A model generated the notes under the pieces. The model searched no databases and was not told the DNA's origin. It saw nothing but the letters and a program-made list of their open reading frames with translations. This document shows, piece by piece, positions 1-11,700 of a stretch of 64,000 bases of DNA. Position 1 is the first letter of the stretch. Each line of letters starts with the position of its first letter. A program made the position numbers and the translations under genes. The stretch is from Gnetum montanum (lineage: Eukaryota > Streptophyta > Gnetopsida > Gnetales > Gnetaceae). The stretch spans positions 299,880-363,879 of the forward strand of contig MNCI01006839.1 of assembly GCA_015680685.1 (NCBI GenBank). Reading direction: 5' to 3'.

Positions 1-567
1 GTCTGACACATACCCTAATAATTGCCTAAAGTCTTCTGTATTCTTGTTGATTTGAGCTGGATCAATGGTGTTATAAATCTTGTTCGAACATAATTCACCT
101 TCTATCTCCACCGGAGACTCATCCTTTTGGGAATGGAGGGCCTTTGAAATTCCTGTAAAAGGATTCATCATCATATCGAAATTAAATTTCAGTCCCATTA
201 CTTTCAAACCCTGCACCTCGCAGTCCCATTGAACAACTGGTATATAGTCCAGTAGCTGTCCACTAATTTCCCTAATCACCCACAGATTGCTCTCATTTCT
301 AGGTTAAAGCAATGGCTTAAATGGTGCACTTTTGTATCTAATTTCAGTAAAACACTTATGAAGCGCAATAGCAAGATCAAATCTGTGACATTGATCGTAC
401 GTCAGAACTATAATCCGTTGAATGGTTTCTTCAAATTGTGCTAATGGTTCAGTCTTTCTAGAAAATCTACTAACTGGAAAGCTAGGAAAACAGGCTTTTA
501 TACAATCAGTTCTTATCAAAGCATTTCTGCAATCAGTGTATGGTGTAACCATTGCATGCACCAAGCA
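1..567 (-). pseudogene. Unidentified protein remnant with one internal stop, open to the window edge
   Basis: Read right to left, one frame runs from about 567 to base 1 with a single TAA at 306-304; an in-frame TAG at 570-568 bounds it. The translation has coding-like composition: MVTPYTDCRNALIRTDCIKA, FPSFPVSRFSRKTEPLAQF, VLTYDQCHRFDLAIALHKCF, then after the stop VIREISGQLLDYIPVVQWDC and DMMMNPFTGISKALHSQKD. I do not recognise the family. It shows no Gypsy, Copia, LINE or Helitron motif. It could be an integrated virus-derived sequence or an unfamiliar transposon ORF. It is not the missing end of the GTPase. It lies left of the last visible exon, inside or beyond that gene. Confidence 0.45.
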
Positions 568-589
568 CTAATATCAATGTACGAATCAC

Positions 590-1400
590 CAATAAGTCAG
601 ATGATCAATGAAGCATTGGATGATCACTATATGACCTACTAACCTGTAAAGTCACTTTATGATGTCATCATTCGAAGGTAGTGTTAGTGTACCAAAAACT
701 AAGAGCGAAATTACCATATGACATCATAATCCAAAGGTCTGACTCACGTACATTTTTCACCATATAACGTCACCTTTTGCATATCATTGCCTCTAATTAA
801 GGGTCACCATTTAATTAGAGTGGAAACCATTTCTAACTTAAAGATCATCATTTGGCCTGATACGATTACTGTAAACTTCATGTGATCACCAACTGTAGTT
901 ACGACAATGCTTGTCTTAATATTGTGTCATCATTTTTTATGGAACATTACTACTTGCTCTGTCACCGTTAGCACTTGTCATAGGTTGACATCATCACCTA
1001 TTATCACCACTCACTGTCACCATTTGTGAGCACAGGTAAACATTAATCACATAGTGATTTACTGCCTCGCACTGACTAGGTGATCATTGTATGATATCAC
1101 AAGGTGATCACCAGTAATTAAAGGTGAACTTAAAATGAGATGGGAAGCAACATTTACCTTTCATCGTCATATGACCTGATTTAAACTCAGTATGGAGTCA
1201 TACGGTGATCGACTGTTGTCATGAACACTTATTTCATTTTGTATTATTAGATCACCGTATGATCTGGATGTTAATAAATGATGAGATAATCACCGTTACC
1301 AGTCACCGTGTTGTGCATGATTAGCCAACGTCAGCATTTGTCACACTAATCACTATATGTGATATGATGATCTGGTCAGGTAATATGGGTACCATTAGAA
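590..1400. repeat. Noncoding block dense in TCAC/GTGA words
   Basis: By hand count TCAC or its complement GTGA occurs about 28 times in 800 bp, often as GTCACC, ATCACC or the palindrome GGTGATCACC, with interspersed ATATGAC and GATCAT. About six are expected for this base composition. There is no exact unit length and no ORF. It directly abuts the unidentified protein remnant. Confidence 0.5.
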
Positions 1401-1439
1401 AACTCTCTTTGAGCATTTTAACATAGAACCATTAAATCG

Positions 1440-2130
1440 CATGCCATGCACATGAAAAACTGAATAAAGGGGTTCCTTTTTGGGCACCAAGGTGTTGGGA
1501 AAAGGGGCCCAACAGTATGCATCTCTAGTCAAACACATTATCAAGATAATAGTTTTGACCATTTTTATCATTCTCCGATTATGTTCTCTTTCCAGTAACT
1601 ATGTGGTGAATGGCTCAGCCTATATGCGTCTGGTTCTATTGGTCTGGGTTAACTTATGTGTGGGTATTCACCCTTGGTTTCTTGTGCTGTGTTGCTCTGG
1701 GAGGTGTGAGGGTTGGGGGTCTCTGAAAAGCCTTTTTGTTGCTGATTTGTTGGGGAGCCCCTTTCAAGGGGAGTTCTCTCCCTGGTTTTTGGAACTAGGT
1801 CATTTCTGTACATATGCAATTTTTGTTCTTTTTTTTCTTTTTTCCTTTTAAGAAAATTTGGGTTATCTATTAATGAGAAAATTAGTAACAAGGCACAATA
1901 TACATCATCCCTGGCTAACCAAAGCCCAGGATCAGCTGAGGGACAACCCCCTCCCAGCACCCAAAATCGGGGGGGTAAGCATATCCCCAACCACCACAAA
2001 ACATAAGAAGATGAAAGAAAATAGCATAAAATGTGTGCAGGGGGTCCCACAACCAAAATAGGAGGGTATCCTCCCAACATGACCATCTATAGATATCCAA
2101 GAACCACACCACCACCCTGCACACCCCAAA
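1440..2130. mobile_element. LINE 3'-tail-like sequences, possibly two tail-to-tail
   Basis: 1640-1860 (plus sense) is T/G-rich, with CTGTACATATG and a T-rich run followed by TTTAAGAAAA. It resembles the tails of the minus-strand LINE units near 24200-24340. From about 1850 to 2100 the sense flips: A-rich, then CCC-rich text with CCTCCCAGCACCCAAAATCG, resembling 23230-23350. No reverse transcriptase coding remains. The ORFs here look like composition artefacts. Confidence 0.3.
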
Positions 2131-4734
2131 ACTTCAACAAAATGGAGGTATTAGGTCAACTGTAACAAACCACTTCTCCTTGAGTTTTTGCATTAACGAT
2201 TGTAATAGTCTTTTTGTGTGTTTGTGTGCATGTTTTGTTGACAAGTTGTATGTGTGCTTTGTTTGGACTGTGGTGGAAATGCCTAATTGGAATAGTAATA
2301 AATTTGTTAACCAGATTTTTATATGTATTATGATTAAATGTTTAAATAATTTATGCATCAGAAATATGATTTAAAATACATGCTGGGAATGTTTTAAAAT
2401 AATACTAATAATTAATATATGGGAAAACAAAATATTTTCTGTCCTATTTCAACAGAGATGCTGAGAAACAAAAGAAAAACAAAGGACAATACTCTAAGGT
2501 GTATCTGAAGAGCTAAAACAGGTATGTTGAGATGCAAAAGAATGCTCATATTGAGGAACTTGACATATGAATCAAGCTGGAGGAACCTGACCCATGAATC
2601 AGGGATATTATGTGCAAATATCGTAGCTTTATATTTTATTTTTTATTTTATTTTATCTAAATGTGATACATTGCTCTTTTTAGTTTAAAATAGTAAAGTA
2701 TAAATACCCTCTCCATGGCTGTAGAAAGGTCATGTGATGACCTTTCAAGGCTTGTAAAATGATGGAAAAATTCACATCGTTGATGACCTGACCTGAAAAA
2801 GAAGGTGCCTTATTTGATTATGTATCTTGAGCTGCCCTTATCATGAATCTATTTTGAAAACTCTTTCCTTGCATCTTATGACAATTCTAAATGATAAAGA
2901 GATAGATATTATGCTAGAATGTTTTGTAATTATCAAGAGGAATTGAACCTGAGATCTAACAAAATCTAACTTCTGAAATATCAAAAATTGTTGATTTAGG
3001 AATTGAACTTGCAACTTGTGAATATACATATTTTATTGATTTTTTTTACAGTGATCATGAAGAGAATTGAACTCATGATTCATTGCTAAAAGAGAGAGAG
3101 AGAGAGAGAACTTTAAAAAGAAAGAAAAAAAATACAAACAGTTCCCAAGAAGTCAGTTACAAGAAACCATCCATTATCCCTTATTCCACCTACAAATAGG
3201 GAGAGGATGAGAGTTAAAAAAACACACAAGGCAAAAGTAGCTAACAAAAACATAAAAAAAAAAGGAGGGATACAACAAGAAGGAGTGTGGCTAAGAAGGG
3301 AGAGAAGACTGTGGCTACTACAAGAGATAGCAAGGAGAAAGAAAACAAGTGTTGCATAGATATCCAATATTCTGATAATTCCTCCTAATAGGCAAGATAT
3401 CTAAGCAAAGAGGTAAAATGATCCATCTCTGTTATGTTTGATAATGGCCAGCAAGGGCTGATTTTCTCAAACTTCTCTCTTCTTGCTTGCCTAACCACCT
3501 TCACAATGCTTGTATGAAATTATCAAGATTGTTGTTGTAAGCTTAGATTGTTGAAACCTTTATTACTCTTTTGGATCTCTCCACCCGTCCTCTGCACTCT
3601 CACACCTAAATGACTTGGATGAGAGTTGTTTCTATAACAATTCAGAAACACCCATAATGATTTGGGGCATTTTTGGCAAAAGATTGCCAACAAGGGCCAA
3701 GGATCCTTGATATGAGGATTGGTACTGCCGGCAATAAGTGAAAGTATCCTTGAGCCCATGGATAATTGTGAATGTTTTAAAATTGTTAAATTCTTGGATT
3801 TTGGTTGGAATTTGGTTGATGAACCCTCTCCCTTTGAATGCATAAATCTTGGATCTGAATCTTGAATTATACTTTTTTTTTCTTATACCTTCTCAAGTCT
3901 GATTTTGATATCTTTCTATAAGTTGATGGAGTGAGGGAAAACCTAAGATGTTAATTTATGGTTGAAATTTATTTATTCTTTATTGTTGAACATATGAATT
4001 TCCTAAGTAAATGATTAATAGTAAAATGGTTACAAGAGTTAAATTCAGATGATCTTGTTTTGTGTGTTGCTGGAAATTATAAAATATTATTATGTGATTG
4101 AACAAATATGAGATTATTAATTTATCTATTTTTGTGGTCATTTCTTTGGTTTACAGATGTGTAAATGATCCTGATTAGATATTTCTTTTTAGGTTGAATA
4201 ATAAAAGGTTTGATTTTTTTTAATTATGGCTATTTCTTTATAAAATTATCCCTTAATTCTTAAAATTAATATTGATTGACCTGTTTTAGAGCTAGATCTA
4301 GGTGTTGTTGATTTCATTTTAATTTTATAGGTTAATGTAATTGATTGTTATAGAAAGAAAGCCACCTAGGCATTTTCTTCTTTCAACTAGCTTTCTTTCT
4401 GGGGAGCTTCGGGTGCCAGCTCTTGCTCCCTATGAATGGGTATTACATCAACAAAATTGTATCAGTAGCCCCCAGATCCTGACTGCAAAACCACATAATT
4501 GCAGATCCAAAATTTCACCCTGCACCCTATAAACAAGTGGGAAGATGGGTACAGGTGCAAAAGGCTCTCTCTTGAGCATATGGAATTTTAATTGAATTTT
4601 ACCTAACCTTTTTCCAAAAAACAAATACTATGTTAAATGCCATGCAATTTAGTTTAGCTATCTCAATAATCATCCTAATTAGGCAACTTCTCTATGGCAT
4701 GATCAAGGTTCAATTGTCTCATACTTCTGTTGAG
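2131..4734. other. AT-rich intronic sequence without a recognisable gene
   Basis: This belongs to intron 8 of the minus-strand GTPase gene. It contains a (GA)n run at about 3090-3110, A-rich text at 3115-3260 and the GGTTCAATTCC-like boxes listed separately. I see no coding region, RNA gene or complete element. Confidence 0.5.
2935..3085 (-). repeat. Three B-box-like motifs at about 61 bp spacing
   Basis: On the minus strand GGTTCAATTCC, AGTTCAATTCC and AGTTCAATTCT occur near 2950, 3012 and 3074. The first fits the RNA polymerase III B-box consensus GGTTCRANNCC. Even spacing suggests tandem copies of a tRNA-related SINE fragment. No matching A boxes were found, so function is doubtful. Confidence 0.3.
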
Positions 4735-4870
4735 TATGGATCAATTGAACCTAGTGGTAAAGACTTGATTTCAAAGCTTAAGTCATGGGTTCGATTCTAG
4801 TGGGCAATGCTGAGCTATCAAGTTCTAATTGGAGTATATATCTTGGGATGTACCTATATTACAATTATTT
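4735..4870 (+). mobile_element. tRNA-derived SINE-like sequence
   Basis: It contains CCTAGTGGTAAAGACTTG (A-box-like) and GGTTCGATTC (B box) about 35 bp apart, then a short non-tRNA tail. The arrangement recalls plant tRNA-related SINEs of the Au type. There is no clear poly(A)/poly(T) end or target duplication, so the borders are approximate. Confidence 0.4.
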
Positions 4871-4989
4871 CAAATTCCAACATCCCCACTTCTATTGAGT
4901 ATGAACACGCAATGGCTTCATAAAAATAAACATTAATGGAAGGCAAGAAGATAGTTTCAGCCAAGAGGCCAATTACTAGTTGGCTGTAC

Positions 4990-5228
4990 TTTGTCATGGA
5001 AAATAAATAATTATGGTCATGGTATTGGGCTAAGAGATGAACCTTTTCACAAGAATTGTTAGTTGAACATTCACAGAAAATAAATAATTATGGTCATAAC
5101 ACCCAACCAAGAGATGAACTCTAGTAGTTAGCTAGACTAATGTATGAGAATTTCAACGTGCATATACCAACACAAAATTTCAAGGCAAGAATTATTTAAC
5201 ACAAAATTTCAAGGCAAGAATTATTTAA
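4990..5228. repeat. Short direct repeats in intron 8
   Basis: AAAATAAATAATTATGGTCAT followed after a short interval by AAGAGATGAAC occurs twice (about 5000-5042 and 5078-5117). A 29 bp unit containing CAAAATTTCAAGGCAAGAAT is duplicated exactly at 5170-5198 and 5199-5227. No gene lies in 4871-5692. Confidence 0.6.
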
Positions 5229-5692
5229 CACAAAAGTTAAGAGTTCAATTCTCAAAGAACCAATTTTGGGATTTTGTTGATTTGAAAAAGAAAAAGATTC
5301 TCTCGGCCAAATAATAGATATGTATTATAAATATATAGCTAAACTAGTGATAAATACTTTTGAATTTGAACAATACTGTCATGTTTGGACATCTATAATC
5401 TCCATGGTGCAAGTGCCAATTGAATATGCATTACTACAATATGCCATCAACTTGTAGCCATATACTAACTCTCAGTTAGGAAGTCTACGTAAGTCGTCTG
5501 TTAATTGATGTCTATATCCTGTATCCATGAATTTCCTTTCATTTCAACACCAAAATTTTCAAAATGAACTAACTAGAATAATGGCATCCAAGCTATTACA
5601 TCCATGTAGTGAATAATCTATACATTAAACAATGCATCTCAAAGACAAATCAGTATTCAGTAATAATGATATAACTGCAAAGCTTACTACAC

Positions 5693-5784
5693 CTTGTCAA
5701 GGTTAAGAGTTCCATCACAAACAATGCTCACAGAAGACACACCAGGGTCATGTGAATGGTGGTGGTCATGATCATGTCCATGTT
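5693..5784 (-). CDS. COG0523 GTPase exon 8: end of His-rich segment, start of C-terminal domain
   Basis: After acceptor ATATGCAG it reads EHGHDHDHHHSHDPG, then VSSVSIVCDGTLNLDK, and ends AAG before donor GTGTAG. The second part is the first beta strand and turn of the CobW C-terminal domain. I found no continuation between 1 and 5692, so the next exon should be outside the window. Confidence 0.92.
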
Positions 5785-8700
5785 CTGCATATGAAAAAGT
5801 CATCAACTTAAAAAAATTTATCTTGAAAATTAATTAATTGAGAATAACCTAAACTTGCAGACAAAGCATAAAATAGTCAACCGTGTGACTTTATAAAATA
5901 TATGCTACCATATGCAGCATTTAGCATATAAAAGCTAGGAGACCTAAAGCGTTTCTTTGAATGAATAAACTTAAATGCTAAACACCACAAAGATCTCAAT
6001 GCATGGATTTCTAACAATATTTTCTATGATTGAGGAATATCTCAGCAACACATTTTCTCCTACAAAATTTCTGTACAAGAATAGTTTCATTCTCGTTTGC
6101 AATGCCTTTGGAGATGCTATACAGTCAACATAAGACCCCCTGCAGCCTACGTTCAGCAAAGTATAAGAATGCCACTAATGCAATTTGAACTGATGATATT
6201 GACTTCATGCTTAAAAGAAATTCACAAGGCTTAACGTTGAACAATTATGATGATATAAAAAGCAGATCTCTAAGATCATTAAATAAGCAAGCAAATAAAT
6301 ACATTGTAACAAAAACCTAGCCACTTGTAAGGTTTTATTTAAAAATAAGTTTATATTTATAACCATAATACCAATCCTCAACCCTAGCTTATCAACATGA
6401 ACCCATAAGTCATTAATTGCAAACTTTAATGAAGTGTTTAATAGTGAAAATTAATGGCTATTCAAAATCATAGAAATTTTACATCAGAAATCCTTTTGTC
6501 ATATTAGTCATAGTTTTCAAACAAAATGAAAACCTACACACACAGACACACAATCCAATATTCAGTACTGGTGATGCCTCAATTATTATATGAGAGCACC
6601 TTCATGTTATGGTCTGAAAGACTCTATAAAGAAATCTTCTAATTAATTTTAACAGAGCCCAGAGAATCGGTAACATTACATATTAGCTATCATTGCTCAC
6701 CATGGTCATGATGATGATGGTGGTGCTGATGCTCATGGTCATGATCATGCTCATCCTTGTCACTGGCAGAACTCTCTATGCCTACATCAGCTTCAACCCT
6801 ACCATTCATAAACATTTGCATATCAAAATTTTAATTGAAATAAAAATGAACTGAAGAGAATTGCTATGCATGACCTTAATACTGTAATGCTGTCCAAATA
6901 AACTTCGCAATGGAAACTTGGCAATGTTATTGATCAAAGTTGATACTCTAAAAGACTGAGATAAGTGAATAGAAATACCTCTCTAGATCAAAGCCACCAA
7001 TACCAAGAACATAATCCATGTCAACACTGCCAAATTTGGTATACTTAACTTTGGCCATCCCATTGATTCGCTTAAAATGGGTTTTAAAAAAGGATCAGTA
7101 TATCAAAAATAAGGCAGCTAGTTTACAGATGAAACAAAGACATACTTCAAGTGTAACATGATTCAACCAACCGATTTCAGATATATAAATAGGTACACAA
7201 ACCATAAAAGCAATATCAACTTTTTTTCCAACATCAAAAACAACCACCTTCATCTACCACAAGAAAAAAAAGGTCTAACAAAGAAAAAATGCAAAAAATG
7301 ACATGATTAAAATTGCATTAAATTTTTTAAATGCAAATTGTTCTTAGGATGGAACATTTTGGATGATCAGAACAATCTTGAATCTTAACCATCATGTATT
7401 TCAAAATTTTAGAATTCTCATTACAAAAAGTTGCCAATCCAATATTAGTTGCTAAGATTTGCAGCATGCATTCTACAGCTCAGAACTCTGGTCACAATCA
7501 CATATAATCAGCATCATTACCTTCATCCCATCAATTTGGATTTGAACCTTGAACCCACTGGTTCTAGATACAACACTCTAACCCTCTAACCATTTACTCA
7601 AGTCTCGTATACCATATGGCTAAAGCTGAATTCTGATTCACGATGGCACAGCAACTTCACCACTTTCCATGGTGTTCGCATCAGACTTACAGAGGAGGGG
7701 ATTGCCGAGTATCTTGGTATTCTAGTGGTGGGGGAGATAGTGTTGCCTTCGGGGCATGGGCTTTAGGATGCAAAGGGCTTTTTCCCGGGACCTATCCCTA
7801 AGACCAGCAGCAGGCAAGTCCCAAAGTCAGCCCTCCCTCCCCTCTGACAAAATGCCACGGAGCTAGTTGAGCATTTCTTTGTGCAATCCAGAAATATGTG
7901 GAAACTCTGAGTCCACTGAATGCAGCTTGGCCAGTCGCCTAACCTCCCAGAATATTTTCTGGCTTCGCTCCAATGGGGTAGGAGGGGGTGGCACTCTGGC
8001 TTGATCCTAGCACTCTAGAATGCGGTGCGGCCACAAGAGCCACTACTAGCCAAACTCCTCTAGGTCAGGAGGATGTATATGCACTACCAACCCTCTTTGG
8101 AGGGTGAATCCTCCTCCTCAACCAGGGTTGTGTTGGAGGAGCATCCGAGGAGGGAGATGCAAGTGGAGGGCAAGGAGGAACTTGAGTGGCAAGGGTTCAT
8201 CACACATCAACCACCGCTCCATGAGCAAATCCGGTCTACAGAGAAACAAGTGTGTTAGAAGCTTCAAAGCTAGTTTGAGGCTAATCTACTCTAAGCCATT
8301 ATAGACACAACGGCCTAGGAGCAAGCATGTTGGGAGGAGTAGATGATAAGACATGAGGAGAAGACCAAACATAAATACCAAGAGGCTAAGCGGTAGCTGA
8401 GATAAGCAACCTTCGAGGAATGGCATCAAAGAGAGCTGCAAGAGGCTATGCTTAGGAGCACCCTAGAGGATGACCTTAGGGCACAAATCAAGGATTATAT
8501 GCATCAAGAAGAATGGGAATGGGGCCGCCAAGGAGAAAAGGAGGAAGAGTAGCACGTCCAAGCCCTCCTGGAGGAGGAGCAAATCCAACAGGGTTAGCTG
8601 GCCACACAAGACCAACACTAGATGTTGGTTTCGCATGGGCTACTGCCATTATGAGGCTATGGGCATCAACTAGAACGTCTCATGGGCTGGCCTATGATGA

Positions 8701-11700
8701 CACATCAGAAAGACCTTGGCTAAATTCCACCCAAACAAGGCTACCATGGCAGATGCCCAACAGACAAGCAAACCAAAGTATAAAGAATTCCAAGAGGCTA
8801 CAACTTTCATCACTACAAAACGCTTTCAAGTAGTACTTCATGCAATATACAATTGGGAGAGGGTAATTTGCCCTTACACCAAGTTACAACAGTCTACCAG
8901 ATGACCTATTTTCTCAGGACCAAGCAGGGTTGCCCAATAAGGGTAGTAGGGTTTCTAGCATATGGTTTTGAATGAAATCCTCAGAAGTGTTATAATCAGA
9001 TCTGAAAACACACTACAAATGCTCTAGAGAAATTATTAGAACCCTGCAGATCTGAATAAATCATTAGAGGCAAAATATTGCGCTGTAGCAGGTCAAGAAA
9101 CACTATAAATCACTCTCAAAATGTTCTAAACTCTAGCAAACATTTGCTGTGATAACAAAATGAAAGCAGAATGAAAACAGTAAAAATAGCACAAGAACAC
9201 AGAGAGTTATGTGGTTCAGCCCCTTTTTACCTTACTTCCACAACAATGCTGATCTGCCTTCTATTCTTCTCAAATCTTCAAGACACAAGTCGTCCTTGTA
9301 ACTTTTCCAAACACCTAATATGTTATTCCAACAGACCTCAGATCAACACCAACAAGACTCACGTCTCCAAGGTAAAACCTTAATACAATGCTTTCACTTC
9401 AAAGCACACACTAAAGGCTACCCCAAGCCTTCTATTTATGAAGAAACATGAGGACCAAACCCCAATCCTAATACATGTGGGATAAAACACATCCCCACAT
9501 CAAATGCAACATAAAAGGAAATACAACAATTAATGTATTTTTCTTCATTTTTCAAACATGGATTGCCTTGGGTTTGAGTAGGTTTAAACCCAGGGTGGTG
9601 GGGCATAACCTGCAACTCCTATAAAAGAATGCCAAGGATCCCTGTTCAAGTACAGAGCAGAAAAAAGAAGAAAAGAGTTAAGGGTTGATAGAGGGAATAA
9701 TAGGAGTTTTGAGTGTATGAATTTGTATAAACCTGCCCTAAATATCTGATAAAAACCCTAATGTTGTTCATGTTTTGATGCACGAACTGTCTGCATGTGT
9801 GCATTGACAACCAAAAATTCCAGTTCATGTGGCTGCAGAATGTGTTCATTATGTTGTGTATTTGTTTCCATTTAATTTTGAAGGCAAGAATCTATTCAAG
9901 CTGTTTTGGGGATTATGATCAGTGTGAGGCTAGGGCAGCAGAATTGGCCCCACAGATCTACACCACCCATCCCAGATGATCAGACAAATATCAATTCCTT
10001 ATTGAAGATGACTAGCCAATAATCAGAGAGTAAAATACTCTACCAATGAAATTATAACATGATCAAATTCAATTTCCAAATGATCACCTTTATCTTTTGC
10101 ATTAGGTTTTTTGTTTGTTCCTCATCAACCAGGTCAATCTGCGACACAAACAGCATGAGAAACATATAGGTAAATTTAGAAAATAATTAATGTTATACCA
10201 AGTGACTATAAAATTGAAATTAATAGATGGATGTATAGCCCTAATAGGACATCATTCAGCAAATAAGTCAACTGTTCATCTTCTAGAGGCTAGTCTCAGA
10301 ATCATGACCTTATTAAGTATTATTCGATCAGCATATGCAATTTGTTGAACAGCCTCATTTACAACTCCTGGTTTAACCTGATCTAAATGTCTCATTACAT
10401 GTTTTGCATCGACCAAAGTAACTACACCATCAAGTTTGACATATTCTGCAATTGTATCTTCAGCATAAAACGTCTGTATTATGGGTGCGGGATTTGCAAG
10501 CCCTACAGTAAAGCAAAAAACTATCAGTGAGAGAAAAGAGATAAGTGCTGTAATGGGGAAACTCCACAAGTCATAAAAGTGATTATATACAACTTTTCTT
10601 TACATAAAATAAATGTTAAAATATAACAGATTAACAAATAATGATATTTAATCATCTAAGCTATATATCAAGGATTAAAGATGAACATGTGTAATGCCCC
10701 ACCCCACATTTGTACATGTGACCTTAGTACTCTATGAAATATTTAGACTTTTCTTTACATAAAATAAATGTTAAAATATAACAGATTAACAAATAATGAT
10801 ATTTAATCATCTAAGCTATATATCAAGGATTAAAGATGAACATGTGTAATGCCCCACCCCACATTTGTACATGTGACCTTAGTACTCTATGAAATATTTA
10901 GACTTTAATTTGTTTAAAAACTTATACATATTTGTAGATATGCCTGATGCTTCTTAGTAAGATGACGACCTTTGTTTGGGTAATATAAGCAAGATTACTA
11001 TTTATTTCCAGTTTTTTATTTTAAGTTTAAGAAATATATATATGTATATAATGAATGAGCATTGCAAAGTCTAGCATTATTTTAGAATAATATTAGAAAA
11101 TTAACATGATGTGGATTTATGATGTTTAGTTAGAATTTTTAAATTATCAAATATTTAATTAATTAATATATGTCAAAATTCAAAGTTGTCAAATCACACT
11201 CAAATTTGGTGGACCAACTCATTTTTATGCCTAGAGTATAGATACATACTTAGTTTTTCAATTCAAGCTTTATATTTTGAGATTTTAATGTTAAACAATT
11301 AAAAAAGTATCTAAGACCATATTTTCCTTGATTCAATCAAAATATTAATTTCTAGCATGGTAGCTATAGCATGTTTGTGCTCGTTATGACTGGCTCAATA
11401 TGTGTAAAATAGTGGATGTTCAAAAAGTTTAGTATCAATGATTTCTACTAGATAAATTATAGGAAATGTAGAAAATACAAAAAAGGCCATAAATAAATTA
11501 GAAACCCTCGTAACATATAAACTAAAAAGGAACTTATAATAAAACAAAAAGGGTGGGGCCATGGGAAAAGTCAATGTGGGATAGTGATGTTTTCTCTATG
11601 ACATGCTTATAATTACATCTATTTTATTTATAGGCAAATTGTACACTTCATATTAATGGTTAGGAAAGGGACAATGGACTCATTTAATAAAGGCCATGTG

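Noticed and set aside
1649-2086. 145-residue open frame on the minus strand
   Set aside because: Composition follows T/C-rich repeat DNA, it crosses an apparent tail-to-tail LINE junction, and there is no domain or splice support.
4341-4532. 63-residue plus-strand frame
   Set aside because: No domain, intronic, single short frame.
7640-8910. Alternative exon of the GTPase gene
   Set aside because: It is on the opposite strand, full of stops, and repeated elsewhere.
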